64,000 bases of DNA, from positions 62,001-126,000 of the forward strand of contig CALEYL010000004.1 in the NCBI GenBank assembly GCA_937926205.1, in the 5' to 3' direction. Source of the DNA: an uncultured Saprospiraceae bacterium. Its GTDB lineage: Bacteria > Bacteroidota > Bacteroidia > Chitinophagales > Saprospiraceae. The notes below the pieces were generated by a model. It worked only from the letters and a program-made list of their open reading frames with translations. It searched no databases and was not told the DNA's origin. Made by a program: the position numbers and the translations under genes. Positions 26,033-34,059 of the stretch are shown here, piece by piece (the stretch's first letter is position 1; each line of letters opens with the position of its first letter).

Positions 26033-26767
26033 TTAATATGCTGAAAGCTTCGCCGCTGCGGCCTCGTCCAGTAGCCAAATCAGCGTTCCATTCTCAGGCT
26101 CGACCAATGCTGCCGGCAGTTTTTTCCAGCCTGTTTTTTTATTCAGCACGTTCGCAACCATCTCCGCTTTCGCCGCGCCAGTCGCCAGAATAACGACCGT
26201 TTTTGCCTTATTGATTGTTTTACCGCTTACCGAAATGCGCTGTTGCCCGCTTTGCGGGTGCTCGGCGACGATAAAAGGCTGCTCGCTCTGGAAAAGGTGG
26301 ATGTTTTTTGGGAAAATGGAAGCTGTATGCCCGTCGTCTCCCAGTCCAAGCATGAGGAGGTCAAAAACCGGAATGCCGTCGATAAGGGGAAGCTGGTCCT
26401 TTACAACTATGGTGTACCTCAGTGCCTCGGTTTCAGGATCGGCTTCGCCCCATATCCTGAAAACATTTTCTTTCGGAACCGGAACATAATCAAGCAGGCC
26501 CTCTTTTGCCATGCGGTAATTGCTTTCCGGACTTTCCGGTTCCACGCAGCGTTCGTCGCTCCAAAACGCCTGCACTTTGCTCCAGTCGATCTGATCCCTG
26601 AAATGGCTGGCCAGGTATTCAAAAACGGCCTTTGGCGTAGAGCCTCCGGACAAGGCGATTGAATAATACTGTCCTTCTGCTTTGTTTTGGATGCCAGCAA
26701 TAATGAACTCAGCAAAATACTGGGACAGGTCGGCTGTGTTGTGGGATATTTGGATGTGTTTTTTCAT
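26033..26767 (-). CDS. pgl: 6-phosphogluconolactonase
   Basis: 244 residues from ATG 26767, two bases after the zwf stop. It has ALSGGSTPKAVFEYLA near residue 40, FWSDERCVEPESPESNYRM and LGLGDDGHTASIFP, the standard SOL/DevB-type motifs. It hydrolyses 6-phosphogluconolactone, the second step of the oxidative pentose phosphate pathway, in the cytosol. It is last in the gnd-zwf-pgl operon, whose end is marked by a repeat cluster immediately after the stop codon. Confidence 0.96.
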   Translation of the reverse strand: MKKHIQISHNTADLSQYFAEFIIAGIQNKAEGQYYSIALSGGSTPKAVFEYLASHFRDQIDWSKVQAFWSDERCVEPESPESNYRMAKEGLLDYVPVPKENVFRIWGEADPETEALRYTIVVKDQLPLIDGIPVFDLLMLGLGDDGHTASIFPKNIHLFQSEQPFIVAEHPQSGQQRISVSGKTINKAKTVVILATGAAKAEMVANVLNKKTGWKKLPAALVEPENGTLIWLLDEAAAAKLSAY

Positions 26768-26769
26768 AA

Positions 26770-28290
26770 TTACAATTCGCAATAAACGCCGTCATCCGAC
26801 AAATTCTTACAGGGATAACGCCAGGCCATGTTAGCATCTTCGATCAGGTCATCTGCCGTTTCAGGGCCCCAACTGCCTGCAGGATATCCGAACAATGGCA
26901 CTGTTTTGTCATTTTCCCAGGCTTCAAGAACGGGAGATAAAAATTTCCAGGCTTCTATCACTTCTTCTGTCCGTGCAAACAAAGTGGCATCCCCTTTCAT
27001 CGAATCGTGCAGGAGGCGCTCATAAGCCGAAGGTATCCTTTGGTTGGTGAGATCAGAGTAGTGGAAATCCATGTTGACACGTTGCACATCAAAGCCTGCC
27101 CCCGGCGTTTTCATGCCAAACTTCATCAGAATGCCTTCATCGGGCTGAATCCGGATTACCAGCTGGTTACAGGCATTGGCTGCTTCACCTTTTGAGAAAA
27201 GAAAATGCGGAGTGGGTTTGAAGTGGATCACGACTTCTGTTACCCGGGTGGGCAGGCGTTTACCGGTTCGGATGTAAAACGGCACGCCGCCCCAGCGCCA
27301 GTTGTCCACGTAAAATTTCAAAGCCGCATAAGTCTCCGTTCCGGAAGTTGGGCTTACGCCTTCTTCTTCGCGATACCCCGGCACTTTTTCACCTTTTATG
27401 GTAGCAGCTACGTACTGACCCCGGATGGCATGCGTTTTGACATCTTCTTTTCGAATGGGACGCAGCGATTGAAAAACCTTCAGCACTTCGTTGCGGATGG
27501 CGATGGGCTCCAGCGAAGAGGGCGGCTCCATTGCCGTGATGGCCGCCACCTGAAGCAGGTGATTCTGAACCATATCGCGCAAAGCGCCGGCCGTTTCGTA
27601 ATAGCCGCCGCGTTGTTCAACGCCGATGCTCTCTGCAGCGGTAATTTCCACGTGGTGTATGTAATTGCGGTTCCACAAAGGTTCGAAAATGCCGTTCGAA
27701 AAACGGGTAACCAGCAAATTTTGCACGGTTTCTTTCCCCAGGTAGTGGTCAATCCGGTAGAGCTGGTCTTCTTTCCAGTCTTTCAGCAGGATTTCTTTCA
27801 GTTCCTGCGCCGATTCGAGGTCGTAGCCGAATGGTTTTTCGATGATGAGGCGTTTCCAGCCATCTTTCTGTTTGTTCAGGCCAACCGAAGCCAGGTGTTT
27901 CGGGATGACCCCGTAGGAAGTTGGCGGGGTAGACAAATAAAATACGGTGTTTCCGCCAATTTGCTCTTTTTCCCGCAGGGCTTCCAGATACTGTTTGAAT
28001 GCCGGATAAGCAGCAGCGTCATTCACCTGGACGGCCACGTAGTAGATTTTTTCGAGAAAGGCATCGATCCGGGAATCGTCTTCTACTTCTTTGTATTTAT
28101 AGATGTCTGCCTTCATCGCGGCCCGGTAGGCTTCGTCCGTAAAGGCCGTCCGGGATACGCCAAGCATGGCAAATTTTTCGGGTAATAAGTCCTGGACGTA
28201 AAGTGCGTATAGAGAAGGAACTAATTTCCGTTTATTCAAATCGCCCGATGCGCCAAAAATGACGTACAGGCTGTTGTCGGTCTTTTTCAT
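26770..28290 (-). CDS. zwf: Glucose-6-phosphate 1-dehydrogenase
   Basis: 506 residues, full length. The cofactor motif FGASGDLNKRKLVPSLY is near the N-terminus and the active-site signature YRIDHYLGKETVQNL near residue 175; the C-terminal half has FYIRTGKRLPTRVTEVVI. It oxidises glucose-6-phosphate with NAD(P)+ and is the main entry to the oxidative pentose phosphate pathway. It begins three bases after the gnd stop, so the three genes should be co-translated. An antisense frame of 326 codons over this gene is a shadow. Confidence 0.98.
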   Translation of the reverse strand: MKKTDNSLYVIFGASGDLNKRKLVPSLYALYVQDLLPEKFAMLGVSRTAFTDEAYRAAMKADIYKYKEVEDDSRIDAFLEKIYYVAVQVNDAAAYPAFKQYLEALREKEQIGGNTVFYLSTPPTSYGVIPKHLASVGLNKQKDGWKRLIIEKPFGYDLESAQELKEILLKDWKEDQLYRIDHYLGKETVQNLLVTRFSNGIFEPLWNRNYIHHVEITAAESIGVEQRGGYYETAGALRDMVQNHLLQVAAITAMEPPSSLEPIAIRNEVLKVFQSLRPIRKEDVKTHAIRGQYVAATIKGEKVPGYREEEGVSPTSGTETYAALKFYVDNWRWGGVPFYIRTGKRLPTRVTEVVIHFKPTPHFLFSKGEAANACNQLVIRIQPDEGILMKFGMKTPGAGFDVQRVNMDFHYSDLTNQRIPSAYERLLHDSMKGDATLFARTEEVIEAWKFLSPVLEAWENDKTVPLFGYPAGSWGPETADDLIEDANMAWRYPCKNLSDDGVYCEL

Positions 28291-28293
28291 GAA

Positions 28294-29193
28294 TTATTCT
28301 TTCGTTTTTACAGCGTGCCCGCCGAATTGATTTCTAAGCGCAGCCAGCATTTTCATGGCGAAGGACTCTTCTTGTCTGGATTGGAACCGCGTGAACAGCG
28401 AAGCCGTGATCACATGCGCCGGCACATCAAAATCAATGGCGGTTTGCACCGTCCACCGGCCTTCTCCGCTGTCGGAGACATAGCCTTCGATGCCTTCCAG
28501 TTTGGGGTCGTCTTTTAAGGCAATGACAGCCAGTTCCAGCAGCCAGGAGCGCACGACGCTGCCGTATTGCCAGGCATCGGCGATTTTAGGCAGATCGAGG
28601 CCATATGGCGCTTTTGCTAAGATCTCGAACCCTTCCGCGTAAGCCTGCATCATGCCGTATTCAATGCCGTTGTGCACCATTTTTACCATGTGCCCGGTTC
28701 CCGAAGGGCCACAGTAGACCGAACCATTTTCCGGCGCCAGTGATTTGAAAATAGGTTCCACATAATCTGCAGCTTCTTTAGCGCCGCCGTACATCAGGCA
28801 ATAGCCGTTTTGCAGTCCCCAAACGCCGCCGCTGGTGCCACAATCCAAAAAATCGACGCCGTGTTGGGCCGCTTTTTCAGCGCGTTGCTGGGTTTCCCGC
28901 CAAAAGGAATTGCCACCGTCGATGACAATGTCATTTTTGCCCAAAAGAGCCAGCAACGCCTCGAGGTTTTCATCCACCGGCTTCCCGGCAGGGACCATCA
29001 ACCAGACTACTTTCCGGGCTGGTAGTTTAGAGGCCAAATCTTCAAGCGACGTCGCGCCGATGGCGCCCAAGGCTTCAATTTTTTGGATCGTTTCTTCCGA
29101 TCTGTCCCAAACGACCACTTCGTGCTGGTGTTGCAATAAACGATGGACCATGTTGAAGCCCATTTTTCCAAGTCCGATGAATCCGATTTTCAT
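28294..29193 (-). CDS. gnd: 6-phosphogluconate dehydrogenase, short (GndA-like, decarboxylating)
   Basis: 299 residues, the short class of 6-phosphogluconate dehydrogenase. IGFIGLGKMGFNM is the Rossmann start; the second strand ends VVVWD with Asp30 where NADP-type enzymes have Asn-Arg, suggesting NAD+ preference. Substrate signatures are DGGNSFWRETQQRAE, FLDCGTSGGVWG and KMVHNGIEYGMMQAYAEGF. It makes ribulose-5-phosphate and CO2. First gene of the operon; the upstream region has a near-consensus -7 box on the minus strand (TACCTTTA at about 29249-29256). Confidence 0.93.
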   Translation of the reverse strand: MKIGFIGLGKMGFNMVHRLLQHQHEVVVWDRSEETIQKIEALGAIGATSLEDLASKLPARKVVWLMVPAGKPVDENLEALLALLGKNDIVIDGGNSFWRETQQRAEKAAQHGVDFLDCGTSGGVWGLQNGYCLMYGGAKEAADYVEPIFKSLAPENGSVYCGPSGTGHMVKMVHNGIEYGMMQAYAEGFEILAKAPYGLDLPKIADAWQYGSVVRSWLLELAVIALKDDPKLEGIEGYVSDSGEGRWTVQTAIDFDVPAHVITASLFTRFQSRQEESFAMKMLAALRNQFGGHAVKTKE

Positions 29194-29443
29194 GATGTAT
29201 GCCTTTTCGTTTGTAGGTGTATGTGCTGATTTCAGCTGGTGGCTGTGGGGTAAAGGTAATAAGTCAGTAACATTACCAGTGCCCCGAAAGGTTTAGGATG
29301 TGGGTAATTGTAGGTTAAATGTCACGAATAATTTTGTTCCGGGTGTGCCAATGCATAGGCACTGGACGAATAATGCCATATACTCGCACGCGGCAACAGG
29401 GCGTCACTGCGTGGGATCGGATCAAGGAGGAAAAACCAAATGA

Positions 29444-30106
29444 TTACGCCAATTGGTTGATGTCCTGGTTTTCGAAATGCGTTAAAGTGGTACTTTTTGA
29501 CAAACTATTTATCATTGCCTGCCCCAGTTTTGTCGTAGTTGTGATGCTTTTGCTATTCCTGAGAAATGGAAACAGCGGACGGATAATGAAGTAGATGAAA
29601 TTGTACAGACCAGTCCTGGACTTGATGCCTTTTTCGGGGATGATGGCGCCCGGGCGGAACATCAACGCTTGCTTGAAACCTTTGTTTAGGATGTAATTTT
29701 CGGTTTTACCTTTTACCCTGGCCCACATGCTGCGACCTTTTTCACTGCTATCGGTTCCGGTGCCGGAGACGTAGATGAAGGTCATGGCAGGGTTCAACTC
29801 GTACATAAGGTCGGCTAAATTTTTAGTTACCTCGTAAGTGATTTTGGTATAATCCTCCTCGCTCATCCCAACAGATGATACGCCCATACAATGGAAGCAG
29901 GCATCGTACCGATCCAATTGGTTTTTAAGGCTGGCCACATTGAGGAAATCAGGTAATAAAATTTCCTCCAGTTTCGGGTGCTGCATATGAATAGAACTGC
30001 GATTGATAACCAGCACCTTTTCAATTTGTGTGCTATCGAGGCATTCCAGAAGAACGCCTTTTCCCACCATTCCGGTAGAGCCTGTGATGATGATTTTTTT
30101 ATTCAT
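29444..30106 (-). CDS. NAD(P)-binding epimerase-like protein
   Basis: 220 residues with an N-terminal Rossmann motif (IIITGSTGMVGKGVLLECL) and an atypical-SDR layout: CFHCMGVSSVG after strand 4, FIYVSGTGTDSSEKG with the serine, then WARVKGKTENYIL in place of a clear YxxxK, and LMFRPGAIIPEKG. Similar to oxidoreductases of the HTATIP2/YbjT type, whose substrates are mostly unknown. The canonical tyrosine appears absent, so a redox role is uncertain. Single gene with wide gaps on both sides. Confidence 0.82.
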   Translation of the reverse strand: MNKKIIITGSTGMVGKGVLLECLDSTQIEKVLVINRSSIHMQHPKLEEILLPDFLNVASLKNQLDRYDACFHCMGVSSVGMSEEDYTKITYEVTKNLADLMYELNPAMTFIYVSGTGTDSSEKGRSMWARVKGKTENYILNKGFKQALMFRPGAIIPEKGIKSRTGLYNFIYFIIRPLFPFLRNSKSITTTTKLGQAMINSLSKSTTLTHFENQDINQLA

Positions 30107-30448
30107 ATCGTACTAAAATACAGTGAGCACCTTGTCGGATTCAATAGCACCGCTACAACCTCACACTGGCATTGAGACAGAATGCATGCTCGTTTAATAT
30201 AACAGAATCGGATCGATTATACCGATGCCAGTAAAATGTGTTAATGGTCAATGTTTTATTAATTATAAATCCGGGACGAACTCCTCCTCTCGTATCTGGA
30301 TCACAGCGATAGCAGCGAAAGTGGCAAACGCCTTCGAGAAAATGCCATTCGAATCATGGCTTATTTTGCCAATCCCGGAAGGCAGGAATAGAAATGGGTG
30401 ATAATTAGCCGAAGCGAGGAAAAGATTTACGAACCGTTCCCCGCAGCA
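30107..30448. other. Intergenic stretch without recognised features
   Basis: 342 bases between the epimerase-like gene and the unknown secreted protein. I see no ORF with support, no strong hairpin and no repeat shared with the rest of the window. Confidence 0.5.
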
Positions 30449-31189
30449 TTAGTAAAACTTATTATAATGCTTAAGCGCTTTGACATAGTACTCCCGTTCG
30501 TTGCGCATCACCAGTCCGGTAATCGAGACGCCTAACCCGCCAGTTGTTAACGCCAGACCAGCATACGTCAATCCTTTGCTGCGTAATGTAGTAACGCCTG
30601 TTTCGTCCGGGCCGAAGCCTGCTGCGAAACAAGCCGTACCTAAAAGCATGCCTCCCAGACCAGATAACACAAGCGTTTTTCTGGTTTTTTTTCTTTTTAA
30701 GCCTTTTTCAAGAAGATCCAGTACTATTTTTTTCTCCCCGGGGTGGTCGTTGTTGGGGAATACTTTGAAATCTGATTTTAGGTTATCGTAGCTGACTAAT
30801 TTTAAATCATCAAAACCTTTGGTATATAAATAGTGCTTGGTACTTACCCTGCGTGAGTAACCGTCTGAGGTATAATAAGTGCTGCTCTCTACGAATGTGT
30901 ACAGATCGAGTGTTCCTTTTTCCTTGCGTGTGACCAAACGATTACCGTAAGCAGCATAATATTCTTTAGAGCTTTGGTAAAATTTAATATTCTGAAAATC
31001 AATTTTTTCCCCATTTTGGTAGAAGCCTCTGCCAAAAAGTCCCCGTTTCATTTCGAATTGATCCCTTTGCAGCATTGTGCCGTCTTGCAGGTAGAGAAAG
31101 GGTTGGATGGTATCTTGTTTTGCCTTTTGAGCAAACAAGTTGATTGGCAGTAAAATCGAGAACAGGGCAACGTAGAATGTGTATTTCAT
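30449..31189 (-). CDS. Unknown exported protein with C-terminal membrane segments
   Basis: 246 residues. There is a signal peptide (YTFYVALFSILLPINLFAQ), then a soluble part rich in Tyr and Lys (YYAAYGNRLVTRKEKGTLDL), a basic stretch KGLKRKKTRKT, and two hydrophobic segments at about 171-190 and 205-228 with many small residues. No family is recognised. The layout (periplasmic domain then glycine-rich helices) suggests an envelope protein. It precedes the tRNA region by 100 bases. Confidence 0.72.
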   Translation of the reverse strand: MKYTFYVALFSILLPINLFAQKAKQDTIQPFLYLQDGTMLQRDQFEMKRGLFGRGFYQNGEKIDFQNIKFYQSSKEYYAAYGNRLVTRKEKGTLDLYTFVESSTYYTSDGYSRRVSTKHYLYTKGFDDLKLVSYDNLKSDFKVFPNNDHPGEKKIVLDLLEKGLKRKKTRKTLVLSGLGGMLLGTACFAAGFGPDETGVTTLRSKGLTYAGLALTTGGLGVSITGLVMRNEREYYVKALKHYNKFY

Positions 31190-31292
31190 AAATGATGTTT
31201 TTGGTGTAAAAAAAATGAAAAGGGTAGGAGAGGCTCCTGATTATTAATAAAAAAGCGAGTCATGCAATACCGCATAACTCGCTTACAATCAA

Positions 31293-31369
31293 TGGTCGGG
31301 GTGACAAGATTTGAACTTGCGACCACACGCCCCCCAGACGTGTACGCTACCAGGCTGCGCTACACCCCG
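31293..31369 (-). tRNA. tRNA-Pro(GGG)
   Basis: On the minus strand the 77-nt cloverleaf starts CGGGGTGTAGCGCAGCC at 31369. The acceptor pairs CGGGGTG with CACCCCG, the anticodon stem is CACGT/GCGTG around loop CTGGGGG (anticodon GGG), the T arm has GTTCAAATC, and the gene encodes its 3' CCA (31293-31295). Confidence 0.96.
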
Positions 31370-31374
31370 AATAA

Positions 31375-31418
31375 AGTGTGAGTGTGGGTGTGAGTGTGAG
31401 TGTGTGTGGGTGGGGTGC
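31375..31418. repeat. GT-rich tract, left arm of inverted pair
   Basis: GTGTGAGTGTGGGTGTGAG-type repeats directly follow the tRNA-Pro gene. The complementary CA-rich tract at 31848-31883 lies on the other side of the four-helix-bundle gene, so the two form a long imperfect inverted repeat. Confidence 0.7.
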
Positions 31419-31466
31419 TGAGATGTTCTGGCGTAGTTGGGGGACGTCAGAACAACATTACCCTGC

Positions 31467-31817
31467 TCACTGCATAGAACGAATCATGCCGAGGAGCATC
31501 CGGGAAACTTTCTCAAAACCCTCATAAAGCTCGTCATAAAGACTTTTCTCTATGACTTCCGTATCAAGTAATATTTGTAAAATCGCTACGCATTCGAAGA
31601 CCGAAGCGCGGGCGGTCGTATAAAATTTCTTTTTGTCAGGACCAGACATCCGGCCGGTACCTTCTGCCAGATTGAGCAGCGCACTTAAGCTGGCGCGTTT
31701 GAATTGATCGAGAAGGTAAGGATCAAGAACAGCTTTTTGGGTGAACAAGTTTTTGAGGACTTTTAAATTCACCACCCGCATTTCCTGATAGACCTCCAGT
31801 TTTTCAAAGTCAAACAC
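31467..31817 (-). CDS. Four-helix-bundle protein (23S rRNA intervening-sequence, S23/Avd-like family)
   Basis: 116 residues from a GTG at 31817 (FDFEKLEVYQEMRVV). The FEKLEVYQ start, LLDQFKRASLSALLNLAEGTG and the FYTTARASVFECVAILQ block are the S23 four-helix-bundle signature. The family was first seen as ORFs inside intervening sequences of 23S rRNA; free-standing copies are frequent in Bacteroidota, and a relative (Avd) works with diversity-generating retroelements. Here it sits between tRNA-Val and tRNA-Pro, on the same strand, flanked by inverted GT-rich tracts, as if a cassette had entered a tRNA operon. No reverse transcriptase is nearby. The cellular role is unknown. Confidence 0.9.
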   Translation of the reverse strand: MFDFEKLEVYQEMRVVNLKVLKNLFTQKAVLDPYLLDQFKRASLSALLNLAEGTGRMSGPDKKKFYTTARASVFECVAILQILLDTEVIEKSLYDELYEGFEKVSRMLLGMIRSMQ

Positions 31818-31847
31818 TAAGCCTAAATTTTATTTTCCAATTCGCTG

Positions 31848-31883
31848 ACACACCCCACACCCACACCTCACACCCACACTTCC
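31848..31883. repeat. CA-rich tract, right arm of inverted pair
   Basis: ACACACCCCACACCCACACC-type repeats just before tRNA-Val's 3' end; complementary to the tract at 31375-31418. Confidence 0.7.
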
Positions 31884-31886
31884 TTG

Positions 31887-31961
31887 TGGGTAATACAGGA
31901 TTCGAACCTGTGACCTCTGCCCTGTCAAGGCAGCGCTCTAAACCAACTGAGCTAATTACCC
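31887..31961 (-). tRNA. tRNA-Val(GAC)
   Basis: 75-nt cloverleaf on the minus strand starting GGGTAATTAGCTCAG at 31961. Acceptor GGGTAAT pairs with ATTACCC; anticodon stem CTGCC/GGCAG encloses TTGACAG, giving anticodon GAC after the conserved U33. The T arm holds GGTTCGAATCC. The 3' CCA is not encoded. The same loop read with a one-base shift would suggest Asp, but U33 fixes it as Val. Confidence 0.93.
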
Positions 31962-31967
31962 TGGTAT

Positions 31968-32116
31968 TAGTGTCTGTTCATTTAGTCCCGTGTCTGTTCT
32001 TTGGGGTTCGAGAGCAAGGCTTGCGAAGGTTCCAAAAACGAGAGCCCCGCAAAGCGGGATGACCGATTTTGGAGTCGAGCGTAACGCAGTTATCGGACCC
32101 CAAAGCCAGACACTTA
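31968..32116 (+). repeat. Structured intergenic element, copy A (three-helix palindrome)
   Basis: 149 bases from TAGTGTCTG to CAGACACTTA. Helices: outer CTTTGGGGT (31999-32007) with ACCCCAAAG (32097-32105); middle TCCAAAA (32031-32037) with TTTTGGA (32067-32073); apical CCCGC (32046-32050) with GCGGG (32054-32058). A second, inverted copy at 38741-38886 keeps all three helices with compensatory changes. It starts seven bases from the 5' end of the minus-strand tRNA-Val and may lie in that transcript's leader. Confidence 0.8.
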
Positions 32117-32128
32117 ATAAAACGTGCG

Positions 32129-32136
32129 CAAAGGTA
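32129..32136 (-). promoter_or_regulatory. -7 box (TACCTTTG) upstream of tRNA-Val
   Basis: TACCTTTG on the minus strand is an exact match to the Bacteroidota -7 consensus. Transcription from here would run through element A into tRNA-Val, the S23 gene and tRNA-Pro. No TTTG was found at the ideal -33 spacing. Confidence 0.45.
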
Positions 32137-32270
32137 AAGAAGATTCCATTGCTTTATGAAATTTTCGTCCCGAAAAAGTTGTAGAAAAATGAACCGATGC
32201 GGATGACGATGATTTTAGGCAACTGGCCGGACAAAATCGCTTATTCGTCCTAAAAGTTCTTTTTTTGTGG

Positions 32271-32377
32271 CCCTGCCATGCAACTTTTCGTCATAAAGTC
32301 AGTTCATTATCACAGAGAGTTTTTTCATACTAGTTCAATTTTGGCAGGGTCGTGTATTCAATGCACGACCTTTTTTT
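32271..32377 (+). ncRNA. Candidate small structured RNA ending in an intrinsic terminator
   Basis: No ORF fits this stretch. CCCTGCCA (32271-32278) can pair with TGGCAGGG (32342-32349), and the terminator hairpin follows at once, overlapping the last two G residues. Such a closed stem next to a terminator is typical of small RNAs or attenuators. I found no matching promoter and no known family. Low confidence. Confidence 0.3.
32348..32377 (+). terminator. Intrinsic terminator upstream of the O-acetylation cluster
   Basis: GGTCGTG (32348-32354) pairs with CACGACC (32364-32370); the stem extends by a G-U and two A-T pairs to a three-base loop and is followed by seven T residues (32371-32377). 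It ends a plus-strand transcript that has no visible gene, about 200 bases before the cluster. Confidence 0.75.
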
Positions 32378-32574
32378 ATGCCCTTTCCCGTCCTGTCTTT
32401 CGTTTTTCGCTGTCATGAAGAGCAGCCCTTCAGAAGAAAAGTCTCTCACAATACCTGGAGCAATTGCCAGTCGCGCCATTTTTTTTCATCCGGACCTTTA
32501 TCCGCTATAAATCTGCCATAAAATCGTATTTTCGCGCACTCATTTTTGACATCACCAGCGCTGCGGCAGGGCAA

Positions 32575-34059
32575 ATGAAAAACGACCGTTTTCTTCAGGC
32601 ATTGGGAATTATCGTACTGGCAACCGCCATGGTGCTCCTTTACCCATTGGCACACCGAAACATCCCTTTCCTTCAGCAGCACTTCATATCTTACAATTGG
32701 GAAAATGGATTTGCGCTGCCAGAAAAGCTTGTAGTTACAGACTCTGTCCAGATCGTTCGGGACAGCGTCGGCGAGGAACTGGCGCCGGACTTTCTGGAAG
32801 GAGCGGCTTATCTGGAATCCTTTTTTCAGACATTGGATGCTGGCAATGAACAAGTGCGCGTGGCCTACTACGGCGATTCGTCCATCGAAGGCGATCTGAT
32901 TACGGAAACCCTGCGCGACAGCCTGCAGCGCCTCTTTGGCGGTACAGGGGTGGGGTATGTGCCCATTACTTCCCATGTCAATACTTTCCGCAGAACCATT
33001 CGTCACTCTTTTTCAGGATACTGGTACACCTGCACACTGGGCCAGCACAACTGGCGCAAACTGACACGGGGCATTTCCGGCGCTTATTTTACGACCTGGA
33101 CTGCTCCGGTGATCCAGGATACGATCATTGTGTCGGACTCACTGGCGGTTGCATCAGCGCCTGTTCCGGATTCTGTGCCTCAGGAACCTCCGGCAGCAGA
33201 ACCCAAAGGCCATCGCGTATCTTATGGCGCCATGCGCATTTATCCGGGTACCAATGTTTTTGAACAAACTTATTTGTATTACGGTGCGCCGAAACCCGAC
33301 AGCACAGCACGCTATCGTACGGGCAGCGTAACAACCAGTTTCGGCGGAGGTCTGGAAGGCAAAACCTACCTGCTGGACGGCGGAGATAAAGTAAACCGGC
33401 TTGCTTTGATGGAGGCGCCCGGGCGACGGGTTTCGCTCAGCTTCAACATGCCGGCCCGGATACCCTTATTTGGCGTTAGCGTAGAAAGCCCGAAAGGCGT
33501 TATCGTTGACAACTTCGCCGCCCGGGGCAACAGCGGCAGTACGCTCACGACCATTGATGCCGATGTGATGCAAAAATTTCAGGCCTATATGGATTTCGAC
33601 CTGATCGTTTTGCAATACGGGCTCAATGTGTTGAATCCCAAGATGAAAGATTATGACTGGTATCGCAAAGAGATGGGCCAGGTCATCCGGTATTTTCAGG
33701 CCAACCTGCCCGGTGTAGCCATTCTGGTAGTTGGCCCGTCGGATAAAGCCACTAAAATTGACGGTGTTTTGCAGACTGATCCCAGCCTGCCGCTCATTAC
33801 GGAAGCGCTCCGCGATGCGGCAAGAGAGAACCATGCTGCTTTTTTTAGTATGTTTGAAGCCATGGGAGGCGCGGGTTCGATGATTGAATGGGCCGAACGA
33901 AAAAGCCCTGCTTTGGCGAATCTGGACTATACCCATTTTAATTTTGACGGGGCAAAAGAGGCCAGCCATCTTTTGCTTGCGGCATTGCTGGATGCTTATA
34001 AAGCGCAGCCCCGCCGGACACAGGCAGGTAAAAAAATGCCGAACAATCCGATACAATGA
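32575..34059 (+). CDS. SGNH-hydrolase-like membrane-anchored protein (O-acetylation cluster)
   Basis: 494 residues from ATG 32575, which puts a membrane anchor (ALGIIVLATAMVLLYPLA) at the N-terminus; the longer frame from 32464 adds an unlikely tail. SGNH block I is YYGDSSIEGD with the serine in GDS at about 100-102; LQYGLNVLNP matches the Gly/Asn blocks and THFNFDGA near the C-terminus supplies the histidine region. A proline-rich linker (PVPDSVPQEPPAAEP) splits the domain. It overlaps the next gene by four bases (ATGA). With an MBOAT protein two genes on, it probably transfers or removes acetyl groups on an extracytoplasmic polysaccharide. Confidence 0.82.
   Translation: MKNDRFLQALGIIVLATAMVLLYPLAHRNIPFLQQHFISYNWENGFALPEKLVVTDSVQIVRDSVGEELAPDFLEGAAYLESFFQTLDAGNEQVRVAYYGDSSIEGDLITETLRDSLQRLFGGTGVGYVPITSHVNTFRRTIRHSFSGYWYTCTLGQHNWRKLTRGISGAYFTTWTAPVIQDTIIVSDSLAVASAPVPDSVPQEPPAAEPKGHRVSYGAMRIYPGTNVFEQTYLYYGAPKPDSTARYRTGSVTTSFGGGLEGKTYLLDGGDKVNRLALMEAPGRRVSLSFNMPARIPLFGVSVESPKGVIVDNFAARGNSGSTLTTIDADVMQKFQAYMDFDLIVLQYGLNVLNPKMKDYDWYRKEMGQVIRYFQANLPGVAILVVGPSDKATKIDGVLQTDPSLPLITEALRDAARENHAAFFSMFEAMGGAGSMIEWAERKSPALANLDYTHFNFDGAKEASHLLLAALLDAYKAQPRRTQAGKKMPNNPIQ

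Noticed and set aside
27205..28185. 326-codon plus-strand open frame opposite zwf
   Set aside because: It lies fully antisense to the clear glucose-6-phosphate dehydrogenase gene, its translation has no family-like motifs, and such shadows are expected opposite codon-biased genes.
31375..31883. CRISPR-like array from GT/CA tracts
   Set aside because: The tracts are irregular microsatellites without spacers, and no cas gene is present; the rest of the window has no regularly spaced repeats either.
31887..31961. Reading the tRNA as tRNA-Asp
   Set aside because: The loop TTGACAG with conserved U33 gives anticodon GAC, which is valine; Asp would need GTC at the same place.
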